Shown here: positions 35,838-43,891 of the stretch, in pieces
Layout of the letters: every line of letters starts with the position of its first letter
Numbering within the stretch: the first letter of the stretch is position 1
Source of the DNA: JAGZHZ01 sp963929865
Lineage (GTDB): Bacteria > Bacillota > Clostridia > Lachnospirales > Lachnospiraceae
Length of the DNA stretch: 64,000 nt
Direction of reading: 5' to 3'
Assembly: GCA_963929865.1 (NCBI GenBank)
Contig: CAWVKK010000080.1
Span: forward strand, 10,111 to 74,110
The notes under the pieces: generated by a model
Database searches by the model: none
What the model was told of the DNA's origin: nothing
What the model saw: the letters and a program-made list of their open reading frames with translations, nothing else
Program-made: the position numbers and the translations under genes

Positions 35838-37724
35838 TCAGGACCAGTATTTCTGGAATTCTTCATCGTGGACGGCTGCCTCCAGATCTTTTTCCGAAAC
35901 CTTCCACTCCTTCTTGGCGCTGAACTGCTGTCTTGTCAGCGCATTGTTCCAGACTCTCTCGTACAGGTTTCTCACCATCCGTACATTCCCAAAATTTCTG
36001 TCCCGATAAATTTTTTCCGGAATCCCTTTAAAAAAAGAGCGTGCTTTTTCCTCAAAGCGTTTTCCATACTCAAAGTCCTTTTGAACCATCTTCATAAAAA
36101 TCAGAAACAGTTCCTCTCTTGCATAGTTTGGGAAATGAACGGTATGGGGAATTCGGTCTCTCAGACCCGGATTGGCTTCCAGCATCTTTTCGATTTCCTC
36201 TGAGTACCCTGCAAAGATCACGACCAGATTGTCCCGGTGATTTTCCATCTCCGTCATCAGGGTCAGCAGCGCTTCCTTTCCATAGTCTCCTTTTTCCCCT
36301 TCTCCCTGATACAGGGCATACGCTTCGTCGATGAACAGCACGGATCCGTAGGCGTCGCGGCATACCGCCATTGTTTTCGGCGCCGTCTCCCCGATATATT
36401 TTCCGCACAGCTCCCTGCCTGATATTTCAATAAAGCTTCCTTTTTTCAGGATTCCTTTCTCATAGAAAATTTTTCCCATAATACGCGCGATGCTGGTTTT
36501 TCCGGTTCCCGGATTCCCCAGAAACTTCATATGCATACACGGATATTCCAGCTCCTTTCCGTGTTCCTTGCAGTATTTCCAGTTTTCAGCCAGCGCTATG
36601 ATTTCTTTTACTTTCTTTTTTACTTCCAAAAGCCCTTCCAGCTCTTCGAGCATCTCTTCTCCCGTTTTTTCAAACTGTTCCATCCTGTCCGGAAGAATCT
36701 CCAAAATATCGCCGCTCTGGATCACCTTGCTGTCCGTTCCTTTTAGGAAACCGTTTTTTGCCTTTGTGTAGATTACCTCATTGACAATTTTCTGAATCGT
36801 ATTAAAGCCATAAAAATATCCGTCCTTTTTTTCCTCATTGATCTTTTCGTCAATCACACTCCATGTGTCATCCGCCATCTCAAATCCGTACAGTTTTACC
36901 TGTTCATCCAGATATTTTTTGTAGTCTTCCTGTGAGAACGGCACAATGGAAATCTGGCGGACCACCATCAGATCCATCAGCCCCTTTTTTACGCGCTCTA
37001 AAATATTTCTTTCCAGGAACGGAACGCGGAATACAAAAATATAATCGTCCTGCCACTGGTTCATTTTCCGCAGAAGCCGCTTAAAGCGCATTTCTGTGAC
37101 ATGTGTGATCCAGTCCGAAATATCGATCGACACGATTCCCTTTTTGCTCTCTTTAATTTCACAGATGCACGCATTCAAAGGCGCGGTATCCAGCATGGAT
37201 TCCGGAGCCTCCAGCTTTAATTCTGTAACCCCCATACCTTTTTCAAACAGTCCTAGCACTTCCAGGAGACGCCACATCAGTTTTAAATAGGTGCTCAGTC
37301 CGCATCCGTCGTTGACGGCAAACAGATAATTCTGTGCAAAATAGATCTTCATCAGCTTCATCTTTTTGATCCGTTCCGCAATTCCCACCAGCTCTCTTGT
37401 CAGTTCCTTAAATTCAGCCGCTCCGCTTAAGGCGTCTATCTCTTTTTGAATCTCATAGAGCGGTTCATATTTGCCGGTCACAATGCGGACTTCATTTTTT
37501 TGAGCCGTCATGGTGCTGACCATCTCCTCCAGGATCTGCCGCACTTCTTTTTCTTTTTTTTCTGTTTCCAATAAAATTTTGCACTTTTTCTGATCAATCT
37601 CTAATTTCTGAATTTCCCCAAGCTGCTCTAAGGTTTCTCTGATCTCTGCATGCGGGAGAATCCCCTGTCCTTTCACGCGTTCCAAAAATTTCAGTTGAAA
37701 TGAAACTTCTATTCTGATTAACAT
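35838..37724 (-). CDS. Tandem AAA ATPase (CbxX/SpoVK-like) with degenerate first module
   Basis: A 628-residue ATPase. The C-terminal module is a complete CbxX/CfqX AAA domain: Walker A GNPGTGKT (403-410), LFIDEAYA (463-470), GLRDRIP and the lid FGNVRMVRNLYE. The N-terminal part, about 130-345, looks like a worn-out copy: VNDGCGLST where the P-loop should be, VSIDISD in place of Walker B, and a lid-like GFNTIQKIVNEVIY. Residues 1-125 are helical. Such proteins remodel partners by threading; the target here is unknown. It is followed after 35 bases by the metal exporter-like gene. Confidence 0.85.
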   Translation of the reverse strand: MLIRIEVSFQLKFLERVKGQGILPHAEIRETLEQLGEIQKLEIDQKKCKILLETEKKEKEVRQILEEMVSTMTAQKNEVRIVTGKYEPLYEIQKEIDALSGAAEFKELTRELVGIAERIKKMKLMKIYFAQNYLFAVNDGCGLSTYLKLMWRLLEVLGLFEKGMGVTELKLEAPESMLDTAPLNACICEIKESKKGIVSIDISDWITHVTEMRFKRLLRKMNQWQDDYIFVFRVPFLERNILERVKKGLMDLMVVRQISIVPFSQEDYKKYLDEQVKLYGFEMADDTWSVIDEKINEEKKDGYFYGFNTIQKIVNEVIYTKAKNGFLKGTDSKVIQSGDILEILPDRMEQFEKTGEEMLEELEGLLEVKKKVKEIIALAENWKYCKEHGKELEYPCMHMKFLGNPGTGKTSIARIMGKIFYEKGILKKGSFIEISGRELCGKYIGETAPKTMAVCRDAYGSVLFIDEAYALYQGEGEKGDYGKEALLTLMTEMENHRDNLVVIFAGYSEEIEKMLEANPGLRDRIPHTVHFPNYAREELFLIFMKMVQKDFEYGKRFEEKARSFFKGIPEKIYRDRNFGNVRMVRNLYERVWNNALTRQQFSAKKEWKVSEKDLEAAVHDEEFQKYWS

Positions 37725-37788
37725 CTTTTCCCCTCATATTTCTCATGTAGTTTTCCTGCTCCGCCAAACCATGTATGCCCATAAACGT

Positions 37789-38073
37789 TCAGCAGTATCG
37801 CACCTGATCCCACATGCTCTTCTTCTCTTCATATTTGCGGTTCAGCCATTGTAGCGCCTGCTCGATTCCCTCGTCTGAAAACGGAAAAGCGCACGATTCC
37901 TTTTCTTCCTGCGTCTGATCATACGCTTTTGGTCCTTTCCAGATCTCTGCCTGTATCCGATCGTCCCCTTCTGCGGTGATTTTGCTCAGGCGGTACCTCA
38001 TACCGCAATAGCTCCCTTTAAAATCAGATTTTTTTAAAAACGGAATCGATATCCAGCCTTTTACGCTAATCAT
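37789..38073 (-). CDS. Hypothetical 94-residue protein
   Basis: No signal peptide or membrane helix. Residues GWISIPF and FPFSDEGIEQALQWLN stand out. It overlaps the end of the hydrolase gene by eight bases and precedes the AAA ATPase by 64 bases, so it is probably translated from the same mRNA. I know no function; similar small proteins appear to be common in Lachnospiraceae. Confidence 0.7.
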   Translation of the reverse strand: MISVKGWISIPFLKKSDFKGSYCGMRYRLSKITAEGDDRIQAEIWKGPKAYDQTQEEKESCAFPFSDEGIEQALQWLNRKYEEKKSMWDQVRYC

Positions 38074-39457
38074 GCTGTTCTTCCTCTCCGGCTTCTGTTA
38101 TAAACTGAGCCATCGTATCTATCACCTTCTCTGAGACGCGCTGCATCTTCTGATAATCCGCCGGACCGTTTTCCTTTGTTCCTTCCATAAACAGGTGGGT
38201 CAGCCCCGGAAACAGTTCAAACTGCACATTTTCCTTTTCGTCAAGCGCTTCCTTCCAGGCGTCGAATTCCTCTTGCGCAACCTGATAATCCTCTTCTCCC
38301 TGCATAATCAGACACGGCTCTGTGATTTTTTTTGCCTCTTCCGTCGCCTGATACGTTTCCAGGTCTTTCCAGTAAGCCGTATAGGCACCCATAATCATCT
38401 CATCCTCCTCATACTCGTCGAGGCGGTCCAATTTTTCCAGCTCTTGGTCGATGAGCTCCTTCTGCTGCTTTTCTGCGTCGGAAGGGCTTGCCTGAAGACT
38501 GAACAAAAAGTCGTACTGCCGCTTCATCAAGTCCGCAAGTCCGCTCACCGGGGCGGCTAAAAAAATATAGCCTGCCGCTTCCCCTTCCTCCAGTTCCTGA
38601 TCAATCATAGGGATTACGTAGCCGCCCAGGCTGTGTCCTGCCACAAAAATCTGATCCGCGTCAATCTGATCTGTCTTTTCCAGCATCTGCACGGCGCTGA
38701 CCGCATCGTCTACCGTTTCTTCCCGCACAGTCAGCGTTATGTCTGAGGCTGCCTCCTTTTGGTAGACATATGTCCTCTTATCATACCGGTACGAGGCAAT
38801 CCCTCTCTGCGCAAGCCCCTGCGCGATGTCGCGAAACGGTTTATTGTTCAAAACCGTCTCATCCCGGTCGGAAGGACCGGATCCGTGCACCAAAACGACA
38901 GCCGGAAATGGTCCGTCCCCCTCCGGGAGCGTCAAAGTGCCGGGCAGTTCCATTCCATCCCCGGCCGCAAGAACAATTTCTTTTTCTGTATACCCCTTCT
39001 CCTCTGCCGTCTCTTCCTCTTCCTGCGCCTCCTGATAAACGGCTGTCAAAACGCCCGCGATTTTTCCGTCCTGGAAAGAAATCTGAAGGTTGAGGTTCTG
39101 GATTTCAAACTGACACGGCACGCAGACCGTTTTATATCCGTACTGTTCCATCACAAACGGAGTCTTGGTCGCCTTTAAGGACTTTAAAAGCTTCATCAGG
39201 CTTTCATAGCTGCTCTGCAGCGTGCCGTCCTGCGCCAGAGCTTCCATTTCTTCCGTGTATTCAAATTGTGTCATCAGCTTTTCATATTCCCCTTCTGCCA
39301 GCAGCTTCACGTAGGAAAGCGCAATCTCCTCTTCCGACCGTTCCGCGCTTACCGCGTTTTCCTCAGCTGCCGCCTCCTTTGCATATCCGGCTGCGCTTAA
39401 GCTCCATACAGCCAAAACGGCTGCGCCGATCCATCTGTTCCATCTTCTTTTTTTCAT
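38066..39457 (-). CDS. Secreted alpha/beta hydrolase with DUF3887-like domain
   Basis: About 463 residues. A signal peptide (1-27, AAGYA-like site) is followed by a DUF3887-like domain (about 40-145) and an alpha/beta hydrolase. The latter has VHGSGPSDRDE (oxyanion), nucleophile GHSLGG, the acid in EEDYQV and the base in LTHLFM. Likely an extracellular esterase or peptidase; substrate unknown. The ATG at 39457 has AGGAG ten bases upstream; one at 39466 is too close to it. Confidence 0.85.
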   Translation of the reverse strand: MKKRRWNRWIGAAVLAVWSLSAAGYAKEAAAEENAVSAERSEEEIALSYVKLLAEGEYEKLMTQFEYTEEMEALAQDGTLQSSYESLMKLLKSLKATKTPFVMEQYGYKTVCVPCQFEIQNLNLQISFQDGKIAGVLTAVYQEAQEEEETAEEKGYTEKEIVLAAGDGMELPGTLTLPEGDGPFPAVVLVHGSGPSDRDETVLNNKPFRDIAQGLAQRGIASYRYDKRTYVYQKEAASDITLTVREETVDDAVSAVQMLEKTDQIDADQIFVAGHSLGGYVIPMIDQELEEGEAAGYIFLAAPVSGLADLMKRQYDFLFSLQASPSDAEKQQKELIDQELEKLDRLDEYEEDEMIMGAYTAYWKDLETYQATEEAKKITEPCLIMQGEEDYQVAQEEFDAWKEALDEKENVQFELFPGLTHLFMEGTKENGPADYQKMQRVSEKVIDTMAQFITEAGEEEQHD

Positions 39458-39495
39458 ATGCTCCATACTCCTCTCTTTTTATCTGTTTTTCCCTG

Positions 39496-40218
39496 CTAGC
39501 CCTGAAACGGAGAGGTAAAATATCCGGACTGGGAAACAGGCTCGCCGCCTTCATGCAGGTGCCGCGTGTCTCCCAATACCTGACATCTGAAATAAGCCTC
39601 CCCCGGATTTACCTCCTCTGAGGCAAGCACTGTCACAGAGGTTGGAGCCACGAAGAATCCGTGCCACAAAACCGCCGGGGAAGCGCCGATTAAGTGACCG
39701 ATTATGGCAAGCATCACTCCCAGGTGGCAGAAAAACACAATGTTTTTTTCCTGATCTTCCTCCATGGGATTTTTTCTGAGATAGTAGCCGCCGCAGCGCT
39801 CATATCCATATTTCATCAAAAATTGATCGATTCCGCCGCAGATTGTCCGATAAGCTTTTTCAACTGGCGCCGTCTTCATAAGCGCCGCCTGTGTCCACCT
39901 GTCTTTGTCATAATATGCCGCTTCTTTTGTCCAGTATGACGGCTTAAGATCCCAGGGAACCTTCCATCTTCCCAAATCCTCCCGAAAAATCTTCACCGGG
40001 AATTCCTCAAGCCACTGATAAATCTCCGCTTCTCTCCCCAGCTTTTCCAGCGAGCACGACGCCGTCGCCTTTGCTCTTCCAAGCGGCGAGCAGCAGATCT
40101 TTTCAATGTCCCACTTGCTGACTCTTTGGGCAAGCAGCTTTGCTTCCCGCCATCCTTTCTCTGTCAGGGAATCCCTCTCATAGTCAGGATCTCCATGGCG
40201 AATAAAAATCATCCGCAT
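39496..40218 (-). CDS. Histidine phosphatase family protein
   Basis: A 240-residue phosphoglycerate-mutase-like phosphatase. The catalytic RHG is in IFIRHGDPDY; SPLGRAKATA and CHLGVMLA supply the other active-site residues. The ATG at 40218 with GGAGAGGA upstream gives the standard N-terminus; an upstream in-frame start at 40263 adds an unlikely leader. Substrate unknown. Confidence 0.87.
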   Translation of the reverse strand: MRMIFIRHGDPDYERDSLTEKGWREAKLLAQRVSKWDIEKICCSPLGRAKATASCSLEKLGREAEIYQWLEEFPVKIFREDLGRWKVPWDLKPSYWTKEAAYYDKDRWTQAALMKTAPVEKAYRTICGGIDQFLMKYGYERCGGYYLRKNPMEEDQEKNIVFFCHLGVMLAIIGHLIGASPAVLWHGFFVAPTSVTVLASEEVNPGEAYFRCQVLGDTRHLHEGGEPVSQSGYFTSPFQG

Positions 40219-40293
40219 TCTATCCTCTCCCTTCTGTGCTTTTGCGTCAAAGTTTCCGCCCACATCTGTGCCGGGCGCATCCGCATCATATCC

Positions 40294-41226
40294 TTACAGG
40301 ACGATTCTCTCAAATTTTACTTTCTGATACAGCTTCATCACCATCATCTGGTCTGCCGGCTTTGTGCCCTCCATCGTCACCGCTGCCGCTGAGACCGCCA
40401 TGGCGAGCCGGATTCCCGCTTCAAAGCTGATCCCTTCTTCCCAGCTGCTTGCAAGTGCGCCGACCATTCCGTCGCCTGCTCCGACGGTGGAGATGACGGG
40501 AACCTTCATTCCGGGACATTTCACGCAAAAATCACGCGTCAAAAACACAGCTCCCGACGCTCCCAGAGAAATAATCACAAATCCCACGCCCAGATCCAAA
40601 AGCTCCGCGCCAAGCTTCGCCGCCTCGTTTGCGTCCGCAATTTTCTTTCCGACCAGTCCTTCCATCTCTTTTTGATTCATCTTCAGGAAATCCGGTCTCG
40701 CCTGTACGCCCTCTTTGAGCAGTTCTCCGTCTGCGTCCAGAAATACGCGGGAGCCTTTGCTGTGTACCATTTCAATCACATTCGCATAGAAATCGCCGGG
40801 CACACCGTCTGGGACACTCCCGGAAAGGACAAATAGCGTATTTTTGTCCGCATATGTCTCCAGCTTCAGACATAGCTCCTCTAATTCATCATTGGAAATA
40901 TGAGGTCCTACTTCATTTAGCTCCGTCACTGTTCCGTCTTTTTCCGCTACCTTCGTGTTGATCCGGTTATTTCCCTTGATTGCGACAAAGTCTGTCGCAA
41001 TCTCCTGCTCCTCGAGCATCTTCTCGATCATTCTGCCGCTTTTTCCTCCGATCAGCCCAGTAGCAATACTTTTCAGTCCCAAAGCGTGGATGGTTTTCGA
41101 GACATTAATGCCTTTTCCGCCTGCATCTGTCTTTTTGTTTAAAATTCGGTTTAAACCGCCCTTTTCTAAATGATCCAGCCAAACTGTTCGATCCACTGCC
41201 GGATTCATTGTTACTGTCACGATCAT
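40294..41226 (-). CDS. fruK: 1-phosphofructokinase
   Basis: A PfkB-family kinase forming fructose-1,6-bisphosphate from fructose-1-phosphate; 310 residues. MNPAVDRTV at the N-terminus, AGGKGINVSK and STVGAGDGMVG (base Asp252) are family signatures. Unlike the usual fruRKA arrangement, no regulator or fructose PTS gene adjoins it. A tagatose-6-phosphate kinase role cannot be excluded. Confidence 0.85.
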   Translation of the reverse strand: MIVTVTMNPAVDRTVWLDHLEKGGLNRILNKKTDAGGKGINVSKTIHALGLKSIATGLIGGKSGRMIEKMLEEQEIATDFVAIKGNNRINTKVAEKDGTVTELNEVGPHISNDELEELCLKLETYADKNTLFVLSGSVPDGVPGDFYANVIEMVHSKGSRVFLDADGELLKEGVQARPDFLKMNQKEMEGLVGKKIADANEAAKLGAELLDLGVGFVIISLGASGAVFLTRDFCVKCPGMKVPVISTVGAGDGMVGALASSWEEGISFEAGIRLAMAVSAAAVTMEGTKPADQMMVMKLYQKVKFERIVL

Positions 41227-41345
41227 ATGTGCCTCCTATTTCTATCCCATATTTTCTTTCTATCCTCTGTCAGGCATCCCTGATAAGAACGGGTGTATCT
41301 TTTGTCCGCCGCCTTTCACTGCAGCGCTTATCTCTCATGAGTTAT

Positions 41346-41374
41346 AGTCTATCACACACGCTTTATTTTCTCAA
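41346..41374 (-). promoter_or_regulatory. Possible fruK promoter
   Basis: TTGAGA (41369-41374) and TAGACT (41346-41351) are 17 bases apart on the minus strand; the leader would be about 110 bases. Confidence 0.5.
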
Positions 41375-41421
41375 TACCAGGATGTCCGGCGCAGACGTTC
41401 CAAATGTTGTTTCTGTGCAGA

Positions 41422-41449
41422 AGCAAGAAAGGGCGCCTTATCGGCACCC
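41422..41449 (-). terminator. azlCD terminator
   Basis: A 7-bp stem (41431-41437 with 41443-41449, one G-U) is followed on the minus strand by TTTCTTGCTT, just after the azlD stop. Confidence 0.65.
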
Positions 41450-41456
41450 CATATTT

Positions 41457-41768
41457 TCAAAACCCCATCATCTGTACTGCAAATACCACGACGCTTGCCC
41501 CGATCGCCACTGTCAGCAGGCTTCTGCCAAAATATGCCAGGACAATCGCTGCCGCGCATCCTGCCGCCGCGCTTGCCGCAGTTCCCGTACTGTCGAGGAT
41601 GGCTGGAAACGTCATGGCTGCCAGGACCGCATACGGTACATAGTTTAAAAAAGATCTGACAAACAGATTTTCTATCTTTTTTCTGAAAATCGCCATCGGA
41701 AGCATCCGGATCAGATACGTGACAGCCGCCATGAGCGCGATATATGCCAAAATTTTTCCTGTGTTCAC
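41457..41768 (-). CDS. azlD: Branched-chain amino acid exporter subunit AzlD
   Basis: A 103-residue membrane protein with about four hydrophobic segments and LIRMLPMAIF near the N-terminus, typical of AzlD. It starts within an ATGA overlap with the azlC stop. Works with AzlC in branched-chain amino acid (azaleucine) efflux. Confidence 0.9.
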   Translation of the reverse strand: MNTGKILAYIALMAAVTYLIRMLPMAIFRKKIENLFVRSFLNYVPYAVLAAMTFPAILDSTGTAASAAAGCAAAIVLAYFGRSLLTVAIGASVVVFAVQMMGF

Positions 41769-42484
41769 TCTGTCTCACCTTCCTTGCGTTCTTGTTTTAT
41801 CGGGAACAGCCATGCTGCGGCAGCGCTGACTGCAACCGTAATCACAATAATACCCCATCCTCCTGTCAGGAATTGAAAAATCGGAACATACGCAAAGACG
41901 CAGCTTAGCGCCACCGCGAGCAGAACGGTAAACAAAACTGCCTTGTTCTTTCTCGCCGGCGGAATGATAATCGCGATAAACATGCCGTACAGCGCAATCC
42001 CCAGAGCGTTCGTCAGTCTCTGCGGCATTAACGTGGTAATCGCGCCTCCGCACAGAGTGCCAAGCGTCCATCCAAGAACCGGCGTGCTGATCAGCCCTGC
42101 CATATAGGAGGCGCTGAGCGCTTTGGGGCGCTGCATCGCCACTGCAAAAATTTCATCTGTAATTCCGAAAGAGACAGCCAGCCGCTGCTTTCCTGTCATT
42201 TTTTCTTCTACTTTCTGGGAAATGGAAAGGGACATTAAAAAGTACCGGATATTGATAATCAAAGTAGTCATCATCAGTTCCACAGCGCTCCCGCCGGCGA
42301 TCATCAGATTTAAGCCGGCAAACTGCCCGGCGCTCGTCACATTTGTCAGGGACGTCAGCACCGCCGCCCAAAGCGGAAGCCCCTGGATCACCGCCATCAT
42401 TCCGAATGCAAACGAGACGGAGAAATATCCGAGGCAAATCGGTATCCCATGCCGGACTCCCTGCAAAAATTCTTCTTTCTTCAT
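41765..42484 (-). CDS. azlC: Branched-chain amino acid exporter subunit AzlC
   Basis: A 239-residue AzlC-family permease. GIPICLGYFSVSFAFGM and LTNVTSAGQFAG are typical. I chose the ATG at 42484 with GGGAG five bases upstream; an upstream frame to 42523 lacks a ribosome site. Confidence 0.9.
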   Translation of the reverse strand: MKKEEFLQGVRHGIPICLGYFSVSFAFGMMAVIQGLPLWAAVLTSLTNVTSAGQFAGLNLMIAGGSAVELMMTTLIINIRYFLMSLSISQKVEEKMTGKQRLAVSFGITDEIFAVAMQRPKALSASYMAGLISTPVLGWTLGTLCGGAITTLMPQRLTNALGIALYGMFIAIIIPPARKNKAVLFTVLLAVALSCVFAYVPIFQFLTGGWGIIVITVAVSAAAAWLFPIKQERKEGETE

Positions 42485-42631
42485 CTCATCTCCCGCATCT
42501 TTTTGCCGCCTGCAAAACACCAAAAAGATACCGTTTTCTCTCTCCTCTCTGTATCTTGGTTTTCTCAGTTTTCTGCGATGCCGCCCGTCTTGTCATCCTG
42601 GCATCGTGAAAGCTTTTTCGCAATCTGTATT

Positions 42632-42660
42632 ATCTTATCACTCAGCCCGTACAATTTCAA
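42632..42660 (-). promoter_or_regulatory. azlCD promoter
   Basis: TTGAAA (42655-42660) and TAAGAT (42632-42637) are 17 bases apart on the minus strand. With the metA terminator it accounts for most of the 315-base gap between metA and azlC. Confidence 0.55.
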
Positions 42661-42663
42661 CTT

Positions 42664-42731
42664 AAAAAAAGAGACGTTCAAGCTGCCAGTATCTCCTAAG
42701 ATCGGACAGGCGCCTTGCCGTCTCTTTTTTT
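42664..42731. terminator. Bidirectional terminator after metA
   Basis: Arms 42664-42676 and 42719-42731 form a perfect 13-bp stem ending in seven A-T pairs, so a U run is made on either strand; the inside has a further GCAAG/CTTG stem. Confidence 0.7.
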
Positions 42732-42799
42732 AATCCGTTTCTCTGCCGCGTCTGCGATGACGCGCGCTGTATCTCGTCTGCCAAAAAGCGGATTCGCCC

Positions 42800-43723
42800 T
42801 TATTTTTTCACTCTCTGGTTCAGAGAATACGGCGTGATCTGGTAGACGTAGTAGTTCAGCCAGTTTGTATACAAATTGTTGGCGTGCGCTCTCCACATCA
42901 GCAGCGGGCGAATTTCCGGGTTATCCTGCGGATAATAATTTTTCGGCAGCTCGATGGGCAGTCCTTTCCCCAGATCGCGTTTATATTCTCCGTCAAGCGT
43001 CACACGGTCGTATTCCGGATGACCCATCACGAAGATCTGTCTGCCGTCCTTTGTCATGGCAAGAAATACACCTGCCTCATCAGACTCTGCCAGGATAATC
43101 AAGTCCTTACATGCTGCGATTTCCTCTCTGGGCGTCTCCGTATGTCTTGAGTGCGGCGCCAAAAACACGTCGTCAAATCCCCGCACTAACGGATATTTTC
43201 GATTTTCCACTTTATGCCAGAACAGCCCGAACATTTTTTTGTTCAAAGGCCGCTTCTGAATGCCAAAGTGATAGTAAAGTCCCGCCTGTGCTGCCCAGCA
43301 AAGATGCATCGTTGACGTCACGTTTGTCTTGCTCCAGTCCATAATTTCTTTTAATTCTTCCCAGTAATCGACTTCCTCAAACGGCATCTGCTCTACCGGA
43401 GCGCCTGTGATGATCAGTCCGTCAAACTCCTGGTCTTTAATCTCGTCAAACGTAACGTAGAATTTATTCAGGTGGCTCGTAGAAGTATTTTTTGATTCAT
43501 GGGAACACACATGCAGAAATGTCACATCTACCTGAAGAGGCGTGTTGGAGAGAGAGCGCAGCAGCTGCAGTTCCGTCTCCTGTTTGAGCGGCATCAGGTT
43601 TAAAATTACAATCTGAATCGGGCGAATATCCTGGTGGATCGCTCTTGTCTCATCCATAACAAAAATATTTTCATTTTCCAAAATCTCTCTCGCCGGAAGA
43701 TCCGCCTGTATTTTAATTGGCAT
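42800..43723 (-). CDS. metA: Homoserine O-acyltransferase MetA, probably acetyl-specific
   Basis: First step of methionine synthesis from homoserine; 307 residues. Catalytic Cys142 (MHLCWAAQ), His235 and Glu237 (GHPEYD) are all present. Residue 111 is Glu (GAPVEQM). In Bacillus cereus MetA, position 111 sets the acyl donor: Glu favours acetyl-CoA and Gly succinyl-CoA. This enzyme is therefore predicted to make O-acetylhomoserine despite the usual succinyltransferase label. It has its own promoter; no S-box riboswitch is visible. Confidence 0.95.
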   Translation of the reverse strand: MPIKIQADLPAREILENENIFVMDETRAIHQDIRPIQIVILNLMPLKQETELQLLRSLSNTPLQVDVTFLHVCSHESKNTSTSHLNKFYVTFDEIKDQEFDGLIITGAPVEQMPFEEVDYWEELKEIMDWSKTNVTSTMHLCWAAQAGLYYHFGIQKRPLNKKMFGLFWHKVENRKYPLVRGFDDVFLAPHSRHTETPREEIAACKDLIILAESDEAGVFLAMTKDGRQIFVMGHPEYDRVTLDGEYKRDLGKGLPIELPKNYYPQDNPEIRPLLMWRAHANNLYTNWLNYYVYQITPYSLNQRVKK

Positions 43724-43761
43724 ATTAATCTCCTCTTTTCTCTTAATCTCACTGTCCTTGT

Positions 43762-43791
43762 ATTATATCACACGCAAACATTGTGTGAAAA
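43762..43791 (-). promoter_or_regulatory. metA promoter with overlapping dyad
   Basis: TTTTCA (43786-43791) and a perfect TATAAT (43762-43767) are 18 bases apart. Between them TCACAC (43768-43773) and GTGTGA (43783-43788) form a dyad that could be a repressor site. Confidence 0.6.
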
Positions 43792-43829
43792 GAATAAAAT
43801 TTTAACACACTTGTCCGTCTAAAAAAGAC

Positions 43830-43867
43830 ACAAAAACATATCCGGGACTTGCATCCACAAGTCCCGG
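43830..43867 (-). terminator. cls terminator
   Basis: A perfect 10-bp GC-rich stem (43842-43851 with 43858-43867) is followed on the minus strand by ATATGTTTTTG. Confidence 0.75.
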
Positions 43868-43891
43868 CAAAAATCCTGACCGTCTTTCGCT

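Noticed and set aside
43724..43830. SAM riboswitch before metA
   Set aside because: The conserved S-box strings are absent, and the leader between promoter and ATG is too short.
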